DNA of 64,000 nucleotides from Microvelia longipes. Lineage: Eukaryota > Arthropoda > Insecta > Hemiptera > Veliidae. The stretch's first letter is position 1. Every line of letters starts with the position of its first letter. The translations under genes and the position numbers were made by a program. The stretch lies in the NCBI GenBank assembly GCA_018340805.1, contig JACMZG010001870.1, positions 47,399,341-47,463,340 on the forward strand. The letters are read 5' to 3'. The notes under the pieces were generated by a model. It was not told the DNA's origin, searched no databases, and saw only the letters and a program-made list of their open reading frames with translations. Below are positions 49,905 to 61,227 of this stretch, piece after piece.

Positions 49905-50357
49905 TTACATCAGACTCGCTTCGCTCGTCCTCAGATTATACAAGTTGTTAAATTTATACTGCAAAACGTCTTCAGACTCGTTTCGCTCGTCCTCAGATTA
50001 TACAAGTCGTTAAATTTATACTGCAAAACGTCTTCAGACTCGTTTCGCTCGTCCTCAGATTATTCAAGTCGTTAAATTTATACTGCAAAACGTCTTCAGA
50101 CTCGTTTCGCTCGTCCTCAGATTATACAAGTGTTATTTTATACTTCTTCAGAGTCGCTCGTCCTCAGATTATTCAAGTCGTTAAATTTATACTGCAAAAC
50201 GTCTTCAGACTCGTTTCGCTTGTCCTCAGATTATACAAGTCGTTAAATTTATACTGCAAAACGTCTTCAGACTCGCTTCGCTCGTCCTCAGATTATTCAA
50301 GTCGTTAAATTTATACTGCAAAACGTCTTCAGACTCGCTTCGCTCGTCCTCAGATAG
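49905..50357. repeat. 62-bp minisatellite, ~8 copies
   Basis: Unit CTTCAGACTCGTTTCGCTCG, TCCTCAGATTATACAAGTCG, TTAAATTTATACTGCAAAACGT. One copy (about 50130-50160) is shortened. The first copy runs straight out of a dispersed repeat (GGTACGGGGAACCTCGGAAC at 49876). Confidence 0.93.
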
Positions 50358-50719
50358 TAAACAGATTAGTTTCATTTACAGCGGTCACCTATCCAGGCAC
50401 TGATCAAGCTCGATGCTGCTTAACTTTTATGATCCAACAAAAATCATGGATATACTTGTCAAATTAAAACACTTATTTATTACGTAAAAGTATGTACTTA
50501 AACCAAATTTCAAGTCAATTTGATTATTTTACAATTCTTTATTGAGATGAAACTTGGCACATATGTTAGTCTTACAGATGGCTACAGGCGTGCTAAATTT
50601 CAATCCGATCGCATCATTTTTCCGCGTTATAGCATAAATCAGTTTACAGCTGCAGTTGGGCTATTTAGAAAATTATTTGTTTAACTGTCGTGTGTCTATT
50701 ATTATCGTTCTTATAAATA

Positions 50720-51475
50720 AAACGCATTTTACCAGTAATTGTGGTTTATAACACATTTAAACGATTTTAAATAAAACGCGCATTTGCCAGTAATGTTGTT
50801 TATAATACATTTTAACGAAAATTTTTGCCAGTAATTGTTGTTTAATAATACATTTAACGAAATAAAACGGATTTGCCAGTAATTATTGTTTATAATACAT
50901 TTTAACGAAAATAAAACGCATTTTGCCAGTAATTGTTGTTTATAATACATTTTAACGAAAATAAAACGCATTTTGCCAGTAATTGTTGTTTATAATACAT
51001 TTTAACGAAAATAAACGCATTTTGCCAAAGTAATTGTTGTTTATAATACATTTTAAAAAATAAAACGCATTTTGCCAGTAATTGTTGTTTATAATACATT
51101 TTAACGAAAATAAAGGCATTTTTGCCAAATTATTGTTTATAAACATTTAACGAAAATAAACAATTTTGCCAGTATTGTTGTTTATAAACATTTTAACGAA
51201 ATAAAACGCATTTTGCCAGTAATTTGTTTTATAATACATTTAACAAAAATAAAACGCATTTTGCCAGTAATTGTTGTTTTAATACATTTAACGAAATAAA
51301 ACGGATTTTTGCCAGTAATTATTGTTTATAATACATTTTAACGAAAATTAAACGGATTTTTTGCCAGTAATTGTTGTTTATAATACATTTAACAAAAATA
51401 AAACGCATTTTGCCAGTAATTGTTGTTTATAATACATTTTAACGAAAATAAAACGGCTTTTTGCCACTAATAATA
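50720..51475. repeat. 51-bp minisatellite, subfamily 1, ~15 copies
   Basis: Unit AAAACGCATTTTGCCAGTAA, TTGTTGTTTATAATACATTT, TAACGAAAAT. Many copies have 1-3 base deletions, which breaks the open frames on the minus strand. Confidence 0.93.
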
Positions 51476-51614
51476 ATAATACATCTCTTTACTTTTATCA
51501 CGTACAATGAGTTTATAATTTACAATGTATATAATATAAACTTTATATTCTCAAAATTAACTTCTAAATATTCATCTTTAGTATAATTTGGTGATGAGAG
51601 CTCTCAGTAGCTCT

Positions 51615-52025
51615 CATTAATTGTTGTTTTTAATACATTTTAATGAAAATTAATAGCATTTTCGCCAGTAAATGTTGTTTACATCAATCGTATCGAAAAT
51701 AAATTTCATTTTCACCAATAAATGTTGTTTACATCACTTCGTCTAGAAAATAAATTTCATTTTCGCCAGTAAATGTTGTTTACATCACTTCGTCTCGAAA
51801 ATAAATTTCATTTTCGCCAGTAAATGTTGTTTACATCACTTCGTCTAGAAAATTGCCAAAATACAATCACTTCGTATTGAAATTCGCCAGTAAATGTTGT
51901 TTACATGACTTCGTCTCGAAAATAAATTTCGTTTTCGCCATTAAATGTTGTTTACATCACTTCGTCTAGAAAATAAATTTCATTTTCGCCAGTAAATGTT
52001 GTTTACATCACTTCGAATCGAAAAT
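51615..52025. repeat. 51-bp minisatellite, subfamily 2, ~8 copies
   Basis: Unit ATTTTCGCCAGTAAATGTTG, TTTACATCACTTCGTCTAGA, AAATAAATTTC. It keeps the GCCAGTAA-TGTTGTTTA core of subfamily 1 at the same 51-bp period. Confidence 0.92.
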
Positions 52026-52254
52026 AGAACACATAAAGCCTAAAGATGTAGTGTTTAAATAACACGCCTCTGTTTGTTTTTATCGTGCGTTTTATTTTCA
52101 CTTTATTCATTATCATTCTATACGTATAATTACTTTATTGTTGTCTTATCATCTTCATCTTTCTTTTCTTCTTATATGATGTCAACTTTCTCTTTTAACC
52201 AACACATCGTGGTAGCATTAAGAACACCTACAGTAAGTAGTAAGATATATTAGG

Positions 52255-53430
52255 CTACGATGGTACTTAGTAAAGCTTTGTTTATGACCTAATATAATAT
52301 CTATTTTAAAAAATAAGGCAAAAAATCATAGTAAAGCTTTCTTATAGCCTAATACATTATTTCCTAAAATATAAGGTCAATAATCATAGTAAAGCTTTCT
52401 TATAGCCTAATACATTATTTCCTAAAAAAAAGGCCAATAATCATAGTAAAGCTTTCTTATAGACTAATATTATTTCCTAAAAATAAGGAAATAATCATAG
52501 TAAAGCTTTCTTATAGACTAATACATTATTTCCTAAAATATAAGGTCAATAATTATAGTAAAGCTTTCTTATAGACTAAAACATACCTAAAGTATAAGGT
52601 CAATAATCATAGTAAGCTTCTTATAGACTATACATTATTTCCTAAAATATAAGGTCAATAATTATAGTAAAGCTTTCTTATAGACTAATACATTATTTCC
52701 TAAAGTATAAGGTCAATAATCATAGTAAAGCTTTCTTATAGACTAATACATTATTTCCTAAAAAATAAGGACAATAATCATAGTAAAGCTTTCTTATAGC
52801 CTAATACATTATTTAAAAAAAAAGGCCAATAATCATAGTAAAGCTTTCTTATAGACTAATACATTATTTCCTAAAAAATAAGGACAATAATCATAGTAAA
52901 GCTTTCTTATAGACTAATACATTATTTCCTAAAATATAAGGTCAATAATCAAAGTAAAGCTTTCTTATAGACTAATACATTATTTCCTAAAAAATAAGGA
53001 CAATAATCATAGTAAAGCTTTTGTATAGACTAATACATTATTTCCTAAAAAATAAGGCCAATAATCATAGTAAAGCTTTCTTATAGACTAATACATTATT
53101 TCCTAAAATATAAGGTCAATAATTATAGTAAAGCTTTCTTATAGACTAATACATTATTTCCTAACAAATAAGGACAATAATCATAGTAAAGCTTTCTTAT
53201 TGACTAATACATTATTTCCTAAAATATAAGGTCAATAATCATAGTAAAGCTTTCTTATGGACTAATACATTATTTCCTAAAATATAAGGTCAATAATCAT
53301 AGTAAAGCTCTCCTATAGACTAATACATTATTTCCTAAAAAATAAGGCCAATAATCATAGTAAAGCTTTCTTATAGACTAATAAATTATTTCCTAAAAAA
53401 AGAAGGCTAATAAACAAAGTAAAGCTTGGT
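52255..53430. repeat. 58-bp minisatellite, ~20 copies
   Basis: Unit AATCATAGTAAAGCTTTCTT, ATAGACTAATACATTATTTC, CTAAAAAATAAGGACAAT. Two main variants (AAAAAATAAGGAC and AAAATATAAGGTC) are interspersed. Confidence 0.94.
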
Positions 53431-53799
53431 CATGGCCCAATGTACATTTTACTTAAATACAATGGTTAGTGAAAAGATATATTTTATACTTATAAGTACT
53501 TCTACGTATATACATATGAAGAAATATACTTTAACATCTTGTTTATAAGTAGAAAATTTTAGATACAAAGGTAGAGAATTTATTAAAAAAAAATTTTTCG
53601 AACATCTACCTAAATAGATAAACATATTATGGAAGGAAAGGTCATGATCCTTGAGGTAAACCTGCTTGAATTCTGCATCGCATGTCTCCTGAAGTTTAAA
53701 TATGGAAACATTGAAATTTGACCTCTAAAATCTCTACTTTCAAACAGTCCTGATAATACCTACCTGTTTTTATTTTTCTGTTATGATTTGCCTAGCAGG

Positions 53800-54745
53800 T
53801 TTCGACACCCGGAGCTAATATCTAGCAGTTTTCGACACCCGGAGCTAATATCTACCAGTTTTCGACACCCGGCGCTAATATCTACCAGTTTTCGACACCG
53901 GCGCTAATATCTACCAGTTTCGACACCCGGCGCTAATATCTACTTTTTCGACACCCGGCGCTAATATCTACCAGTTCGACACCCGACTACCTTCGGGCGC
54001 TAATATCTACCAGTTTTCGACACCCGGCGCTAATATCTAGCAGTTTTCGACACCCGGAGCTAATATCTAGCAGTTTCTGACGCTTGGCTCCAATAACTAA
54101 TATTTATCGACGCCTGGTATCAACATTTAAAATGAAAAACCATCAACTCCGTCTTTCCACAAAATTCGCTTTATTAGGGCAGAACCGGCATCAGTTTACG
54201 CCATCATCAGTGCCAGAGAGATGTCTGGCCAGCAGCTGACCAGGACTTCCGTTAAAAGTTTGGATACTAAATTGAAAATCTAAAAGTTTTTTATGCTTGG
54301 CGCCAATTACTAGAAGTTTTCGACGCCCGGTGCCAATATCTTATATTCTTAGGCGCGTATTCAAAGACATCTTCCTAACATTCTCCTTGTTCCTTTAGGA
54401 GAATGTTAGGAAAATGTTAGGAAGATGTCTTTGAATACGGGCCTTAGACTCCCGGCGCCAATATCTAATTGTTTTCGACACCCGGCACTAATATCTTATA
54501 TTTTTAGACTACCGGCGCCAATATCTAATTGTTTTCGACACCCGGCACTAATATCTTATATTTTTAGACTACCGGCGCCAATATCTAATTGTTATCGACG
54601 CCTGGCACCAATATCTTATATTTTAAGACTCCCGGCGCCAATATCTAGTTGTTTTCGACGCCCGGGGCCAAAATCTACTTGTTTTCGACTTCCGGCGCCA
54701 TTATCTTAAAGTTTTCGGCACCCAGCGCCCATATTTGAGGCCAAA
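53800..54745. repeat. 30-bp minisatellite with 60-bp dimer section and two insertions
   Basis: 53803-54100 repeats TTTTCGACACCCGGCGCTAA plus TATCTACCAG every 30 bp. From about 54300 the period doubles to 60 bp, alternating an ATATCTTATATTTTTAGACT unit with an ATATCTAATTGTTTTCGACA unit. Foreign pieces interrupt at about 54128-54290 (a Penelope-like terminus in minus orientation) and at 54353-54442. Confidence 0.92.
54353..54442. mobile_element. 90-bp hairpin MITE, 5-bp target duplication
   Basis: CTTAG flanks it (54348-54352 and 54443-54447). The whole element is one hairpin: CGTATTCAAAGACATCTTCC and its complement near 54417-54439. It interrupts one unit of the 30-bp array. Confidence 0.85.
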
Positions 54746-54759
54746 ATTGGTAGGATTGC

Positions 54760-55640
54760 CCACATCTTTTTACAGACAAATAACTGAATAGTCATTTTTT
54801 TGTATAAATTTAAAACAAAGGAGTTAAATACAAATATTTCTTTAAAAACTTTTATTAACCTCCTAAAAGTTATCATTGGTCATAAATACTTTTATAAAGT
54901 ATTTATATATATTTATATGTATATTATGTATTTATATACTAATATATATACTATATATTTGTAAATATTAATCATAGATATATCAGTAAATGAAAATGCC
55001 AAGTAAAGCTTATCTCAACTAGGGCAATTAATTTTGGTATAGTTGGTAGCGGTGCATTTACAAATAATAAATAATTAATAATAAAATAAAATAAATTTAA
55101 TTTAATAATTTAAAATAATTAAATAAAAGGGCTGCCCAGCAAACCGAATTTTTATGACTTTTTTATCAATAGAATAGGGAAGTTTTAGTCCCATATTTGG
55201 CAGCTTGTTTTAGGCGGTTTATTTTACGTTAGATTTACAACACATTATTACATGTGGAATAAAACATATAGCTGTCACTCCCCCCAAAAAAGCAAAAGCT
55301 TGATCTCGAGGAATACGATCTGTTTAATAGAAAATGAAAATCTAATACTGGTAGAAAGTAAAATATACTGTAAACAAATGAGTATTTACACAAGTGTTTA
55401 TATTGACTCTACAGGTGGTCGGTTTTAACTTCTTTTACACATTTCAGTAAAAAAATTATATCCACAACACACTACAAGTACATCTATTATTTATGAGAGA
55501 TTTTTTGATTTAGGGCCAATAAAGGCTTAAACAAAGCTGATGTTAAAGAAAGCTCATAGCAAGTAATTAACGTGGCAGCGGCTCTATAAAAAAACGGGCC
55601 TTTCGTCCATGGTCGCTTAGTAACCACTGCTACACCGGAC
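54760..55640. other. AT-rich non-coding
   Basis: TATATA-rich at 54895-54960 and AAATAA-rich at 55060-55130. No gene is seen. Confidence 0.55.
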
Positions 55641-55649
55641 ATAGCCCCT

Positions 55650-56029
55650 CGAAACAGCTCTATAGAAAATTCTAAGAGGGGGTTAGAGGAGCTAAAGCCC
55701 CACTGGTTTGAAATCAGCCCCCTCCCCCCCCCCCAAGAAAAACATATTGCCTTTTTAGCTACTAATACTATTTTTTTTTAAATACATTAAAAAAATAAAT
55801 AATGAAATTAAATATATTTATTATCATATAAAATATACTTATTAATAAATAATCGTTTATGACTATATTGTTCCAATTTTTTATAAGTTTAGTTAGCAAG
55901 CAAAGGTTACCAATCAACAATATGTACTTTTTTAGATTCATTTTCTTTAAAACTTACAGAGGAAATAAGTAATATTGGTTAATAGTAATCACGAAAAGAT
56001 TAGATTACATCATATTAAAAAATCCAGTT

Positions 56030-56060
<31 letters not shown>

Positions 56061-56130
56061 ATTATATAATATATATATATAATATAGTAAGGGCTGCCCC
56101 CCAAGAATTTTACCTAGAATTGCCTATGAG
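55650..56130. repeat. Repeat with CCCC tract, related to foldback F spacer
   Basis: TGGTTTGAAATCAGCCCCCT near 55708 matches CTGGTTTGAAATTAGCCCCC near 20560. The end GGGCTGCCCCCCAAGAATTT at 56092 closes it. A (TA)n run lies at 56033-56086. Confidence 0.6.
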
Positions 56131-56600
56131 CAGCTCAGAAAAAGTCCCTTTCAATATGTTCCAAAACGAAGCTGCATATCTCTAGCTTTCGCTACATCTT
56201 GCTAGCGCTGCAAGAATCTTGCTCCTGTTTATGAAACGAAAACAAAACTTTTTGTATCTAAACCTCCTAATTAGTTTAGGTTCTATTATCTTTGCTCGAG
56301 AGGAGGTAAAGAATTTTCGTCCAACAAATTTGTAAAAGAAAACAACGTGGTATATATAAAGAAAACGTGCAGCGGACTGGACGATCAAATGCCCGCTAGG
56401 ATTCCAGCCACAAAGATAGGATTCCGGCAGTCATCATGCTACGAAGTAGCTTCATTCTGGCAAATGTTGTTTTGTTTTGTATTATTTGTTATAACATGGC
56501 ATTTTGTCATTTATTCAGCAAAGTTTTAACCAGAAGACAGCTCTTTAGAGCGGCCGTCATAATCATAGATGATTATGTGTAACTGGAAATTGCTGTTGGT
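56131..56600. other. Non-coding; two short overlapping frames
   Basis: A 68-codon minus-strand frame and a 60-codon plus-strand frame overlap here, neither with family features. GTATATATAAAG at 56349 is a possible TATA box without a recognisable transcript. Confidence 0.3.
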
Positions 56601-56607
56601 CTGAAAC

Positions 56608-56825
56608 TGCGTAGTTTTCCGCATTAATTATTATGAAAGATTTAATAGCATCAATGTTGTTCGTGAATCCGACGTTTCGCTTCCATTGTGAGAGACATCC
56701 TTAGGGATGTAGGACATCACGGATGAGCCCACAATGTTCAACGAAACTGAGCCCTCTTTTGAAAGCGGAACGTCGAATTCATCATTTACATTGACGCGTT
56801 CACCACCGAAAGACTAACATCTTTA
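56608..56825. mobile_element. Broken relative of foldback K
   Basis: Begins AAACTGCGTAGTTTTCCGC (K has AAACTGCGTAGGCTTCCGC), contains TCCGACGTTTCGCTTCCA in inverted orientation, then GGAACGTCGAATTCATC and ACATTGACGCGTTCACCACC in direct orientation. Only one end is clear. Confidence 0.65.
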
Positions 56826-57759
56826 TGATATACATCTGATAATTACTAACCTCACTACGGTAAAATAATTTTGAGTTTTGAACTTCCCAGGTTTACTCAG
56901 CTGAAAGCTGACTCTGATCTTTATGTGCAACTGAGGATGAAGTATAGTTATTATGATTAATAAATAACATTCTATTATGAAAGTTCCAAGATCAATGGCA
57001 AAAACGTGGAAAATAATTTCATAAAAGACCACCCGGACAAGGTTCAAATATCAAAAAAATGTTCTTTATACCTTACTGAAAAGAATCTTTCAACTTTTAG
57101 AACCCAACCAAGAAGACGTTCCTTGATGGAGTTTTAATTTTAGATGATGTTTCTGTTAGAAAAAAGAAAATGTTAGTTGATTGATGGGTGTTTTCGTTGT
57201 ATTCACAGTTTTCAGAGGCTACTGTCCTCTGGAAGGTACTTCCCACGACAGAAGACCAGAGACGTAGACTAGTGGCGAAGACTTTGCGGACTTCCTTCAC
57301 ATTCTATTAGAGCCATTGTTACGTTACTCCGTCAGATACGTGAAGATATTAGCGCTAAGTCAGAATCTTTTAACAGTTATACCACTGATTCTCGATTGTA
57401 ATTCTATGTTGATGATATCATTTTTATGACTATTAAATTTTTTTATTGAACAAATTTTAAACATTCTTTCTTTAGAGACAAGAAAAAATAGAACCCAAAG
57501 TAAAAAATTCTCAACCCAAACTTAAAATTAACATACGTTAAGACAAAATTTAGTAGCTTATGTATAAATTATATGTTTCTGTCAGTTCAACGTGTAAATA
57601 TATATTTCGGTTTCAGGAGGCGTTAATCTTGCAGAGGGACATGTTTAGTTTCTAGTTAAAGCTATGGGCAATTTTAGTAAAATCAATGCTCTCCTGTGGG
57701 TTAGACACTAAATACCTTCGCTTAAACTTATACGGTAACACTATCTTCTATCATCTGAC
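56826..57759. other. Non-coding; unassigned minus frames
   Basis: Minus-strand frames at 56823-57047 and 57097-57300 show no domain. The latter includes TSLRLWSSVVGSTFQRTVAS and may be transposon-derived. No exon structure is supported. Confidence 0.35.
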
Positions 57760-57874
57760 ATTATTCCTGGATGTTAAACCACGCCCTCAATTTCAAATCT
57801 GGTCAACCTTATTGGTTCCTCAAAACTATTTTTCCACGCAGTCATCTGATTTTAGCTGTGCGTCCTACTATAGT
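57760..57874. mobile_element. MITE family G, copy 4 (5'-truncated)
   Basis: Starts in the family's middle (CTGGATGTTAAACCACGCC) and ends CTGATTTTAGCTGTGCGTCC; the left terminus is missing. Confidence 0.75.
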
Positions 57875-58960
57875 AAACCAATAACAAAATGAGAATGAAA
57901 CCTTTTTAAGTGAAACATGCAACTACAATATTATGCTAACAAGACGATAATTTCTCGAACAAAAAAGAACTTGATTCTTACAAGTTTTCTTTTACAGCAA
58001 TCATTACATAAGTTTGTCATCTCCAGGTTGTTTCTTGGTCGCTCTATAAGTCCACATCTTCATTGTGTCTTAGACGATGACATATCGGACCTAATTTCTT
58101 AAAGTTACATCACTGCAGTCACGAAGTCTTTATTGTAATCATCATTACTGTTTTTATGTCCAGTTGGAAATAGTTTATGTATTGACATTTTCCACAGTAG
58201 TCAAAAGGCAACATTGCGTAGATAGTTAGGTAATGCGGTATTCGTTATGAAAGGGAAGATGTTCACCTACTGTTATTGTTAAAACTTTTAAATCTGAAGA
58301 TATTTTATTAAGCTTCGTGGTATGATTAGCCGTAACGTTTACAACAATAAGTTCATCAACCCCTCAGGCACAAATGACGCGTTTTTTACAAACAAAAGAA
58401 ACATTTCCTTTGGAAAATTCGAGAAAATTGAGCAACAAGTAGTATTCCTACTGCTCATGTTATAAACATAGACTTCAGCAAGAAATATATCGATGGGCAA
58501 GAACACACGAATTTCAAATAAAATTCGCCCTAAATGCGGATCCCCGCGGCAAATTTCTTGTATTTTCCAATACGCTCCGTTCCCGATTGAATCAGCGATA
58601 TGAAATTTATTACAGGTAAAGACCTGTAATAAATTTCATATAGTACATTCATAAAGGGTATCATAAAGTAGTATCATAAGATTATCATAAAGAATATCAT
58701 TAAGAGTAATAAAGTACTTTCATAAGATATAGTACATTATTATTTTGAAGAATTGCTTTCTATCACATTTTTAATATCATGCTTCTACAAATTTAATTTT
58801 GTTCTTCATTAAACCATTCATTACATAGGATTTAATATTACGCGTGATTTAAATTTGGCGCAGCTCACATAAAAATTATGAATTTATTAAGAATTTATTT
58901 AATTATTCATTTAGAATAGGGAGCAGCCCTCGTAGCCAACAGTATTTTTATTTTGCAAAA
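57875..58960. other. Non-coding with a perfect hairpin
   Basis: 58598-58617 and 58622-58641 form a perfect 20-bp inverted repeat with loop AAAG (arm ATATGAAATTTATTACAGGT). It is followed by short degenerate TATCATAA repeats to 58740. No gene is seen. Confidence 0.7.
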
Positions 58961-58969
58961 AAGCTGTCC

Positions 58970-59352
58970 GTATCATGAATAATGCTAAACATGATGCTAA
59001 GTGCAAACAATATTTTATTGAAAATAAAGTTGTAACTTTTCATCAGCCTATATTTTTTCATTGTTGTTGTTTGTTAAGCAAGTATGATGAGGGGGAGTTC
59101 AATTATATTAAAGAACTACAATTATTACAGCACTAGATATACTGCTAACATCAATATTCCCACTTGTAGGCCACACAAATCACATCAGTTCCCAAATTAT
59201 AATGGAATAAGGTGCTTTAATAAATTACCCGCTTCAATAGTTAAACTTCCACCCAAAACTTAAAAAAAAACATTAAAACATTGTCGCTTGAAAAAGCCTA
59301 CTATAATGTTAACGAGTTTTTAGCTGATAACATAGTATTCCCACGCTAAATG
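58970..59352 (+). mobile_element. Non-LTR retrotransposon C-terminal fragment, frameshifted
   Basis: Frames give IMNNAKHDAKCKQYFIE, then CRPHKSHQFPNYNGIRCFNK followed by LPASIVKLP, and after a shift LEKAYYNVNEFLADN. The NGI..FNKLP.SI and EFL patterns match RT C-termini. At least one frameshift and one stop disable it. Confidence 0.6.
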
Positions 59353-59372
59353 TTTTAATAAAGTAACCTCAA

Positions 59373-59429
<57 letters not shown>

Positions 59430-60700
59430 ATATAATGTAAATAAATAAAAATTTGTAATTTGTTTACCTTTGTAAATAGTTCCTACACCTCCGACCCTTA
59501 TTATAGGTCTAAACTATACATAAACCTAGTTCTAAACTATAACTAGTTTATGTAAGTGACATACTGCCATCATGGACGTTTACTTTTTATTTATTGATTA
59601 TTTACAGGCCTGTATTTTGTACAACCTGTAAGTATTATTTTGCTCCAAAAAACAATATTTTATCAAGTTAATTAAACTAAAATATTAATCTCTGTTTAAT
59701 AAAAGAGTTTTTTTTTATATAATCATGCTTATAACTATTAACCTTTCCATTAATAAAAGGTAATTTATTATCACTTAAAAGAACTAACAGGCATAAAAGA
59801 CGAATGAATGATAACCAGATAAACAATAAACAAAGATTAGTAAAAACAACAGGTGCTATTTTCTATAGGAAGTAAAGTCATAGTTAAAATACAAACTTAA
59901 TCGATTTTTCGAAACATATAGTCAGACAAAGTAAGCTTAACTAGCTAAACAAAATTAAAAAGCATTTAAAAATCATTTATCTCCAGACAGTGTATAATAT
60001 AAAGTTTATTGACTAGTTTTTAGGGAGTAAAGAAGCACTTTTCACTCCCTAGGGAGAAGTTTTAATAAAACAAATGCTTTCTTTGCATGCCATTTTTTTA
60101 TAAGTTTGAAGTGAAGACATTGGACATTTAATAATTCTCCAAATTAAATTAGTTCTTTAACTCGGATTTGTTTTTTGAGCCAAGTTTCATTGAAATTAGA
60201 TCAACTATTTAACCTGTGGAGTATTTACAAAAAAATGTAAACATCTATTTATACTATTTGAGTATCGTGCAAGTCACACTTTTATAAGAAGATAAGAAGA
60301 CGAAATTTTTATATGAATTATAAGTTGATAAGAAGGTAACACTTCTTATCAAACAAATTATTTTTTTATGATTTTAACGAGTTCAACGTGACGTCATTTT
60401 AATAAGCCGTGTTTGATCAACCCCAAAATTTAATCAGTTTGTCCTCTATTAGAACTTTATTTTTGTGCTAAGTTTCATTAAAACCAAAGAAGCCGTTTGA
60501 GCTGTAGCGCGTTTACAAAACATGTGCACAACCATACACTTAAACATACATACAGACACTAAATAATTTTCCAATTCTTGTGATCTGCAGGCGCTGAAAC
60601 GACGGCAATTGTTGTCGAAAATGAGAGTTAAGTTTTTTTTTGCTGAAAAGCAATGCTTTCCCCCTTCTTTAGGGAGGTAGTGAAGCAAAATTGAAATAAT
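59353..60700. repeat. AT-rich with dispersed repeat
   Basis: (TA)n at 59377-59440. 59995-60060 has an inverted CTAGTTTTTAGGGAGT / ACTCCCTAGGGAG pattern. 60415-60630 is the repeat shared with 16100-16360. No gene is seen. Confidence 0.6.
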
Positions 60701-60816
60701 AACTTCAGATTTTCCTTATATTAAGGACACAACAGGATATAGTTACCTTAAGAAATAAATGACTAAACATTTCTATACACTGACTTCAAGATAATTTTCA
60801 GACTGACCTTCGAGTT

Positions 60817-61008
60817 TTGGACTTTCTTGAACAGAAATATTTTTATTTAATAATCTTCACGGAATTAGAAATAAGAGGTGAAACAGTGGACGGGTCAAGT
60901 GGGAGGTACAAGTACCCCTGGGCGGTAAGTGGTGCAATGTACGGTTCTCAAGGTTCACAGCACATCTTAATATCAAACGTCAAATTCGACGATGAAGTGA
61001 TTTATTGA
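60817..61008 (+). other. Short GC-richer open segment, doubtful
   Basis: A 63-codon frame includes GETVDGSSGRYKYPWAVSGA. A donor-like GTAAGT occurs inside it at 60925. It stands out from its AT-rich surroundings but has no recognised homology and no convincing acceptor, so it is recorded only as a possible exon. Confidence 0.2.
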
Positions 61009-61227
61009 ATATTAAATGACTTGTGGATTTATGAATTCGAAAAGCATCATTAAATATTTTTGGATTAACATAAAATGAAAATGAAGTCGATAGTATAAAA
61101 TGAACGAAAGATAGAACAATCAATACTTTCAATAACAGCTATGCTGCTAAGTGTTAGTTTTATCAAGGGCGTAAAAATTCTAAAAGAAAATAAATTCTCT
61201 TTGTTTTACACCTTAAAATTGGTACTC

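Noticed and set aside
50729..51146. Minus-strand frames repeating KCIINNNYWQN
   Set aside because: By-product of the 51-bp minisatellite; frames break wherever a unit has a 1-base deletion.
52255..53430. CRISPR-like regular repeat
   Set aside because: Units are contiguous without unique spacers and the genome is eukaryotic.
54425..54709. Plus-strand frame repeating RLPAPISNCF
   Set aside because: By-product of the 30/60-bp array.
60449..60688. 79-codon minus frame
   Set aside because: Lies in a dispersed repeat also present near 16.1-16.4 kb, where the frame is not kept.
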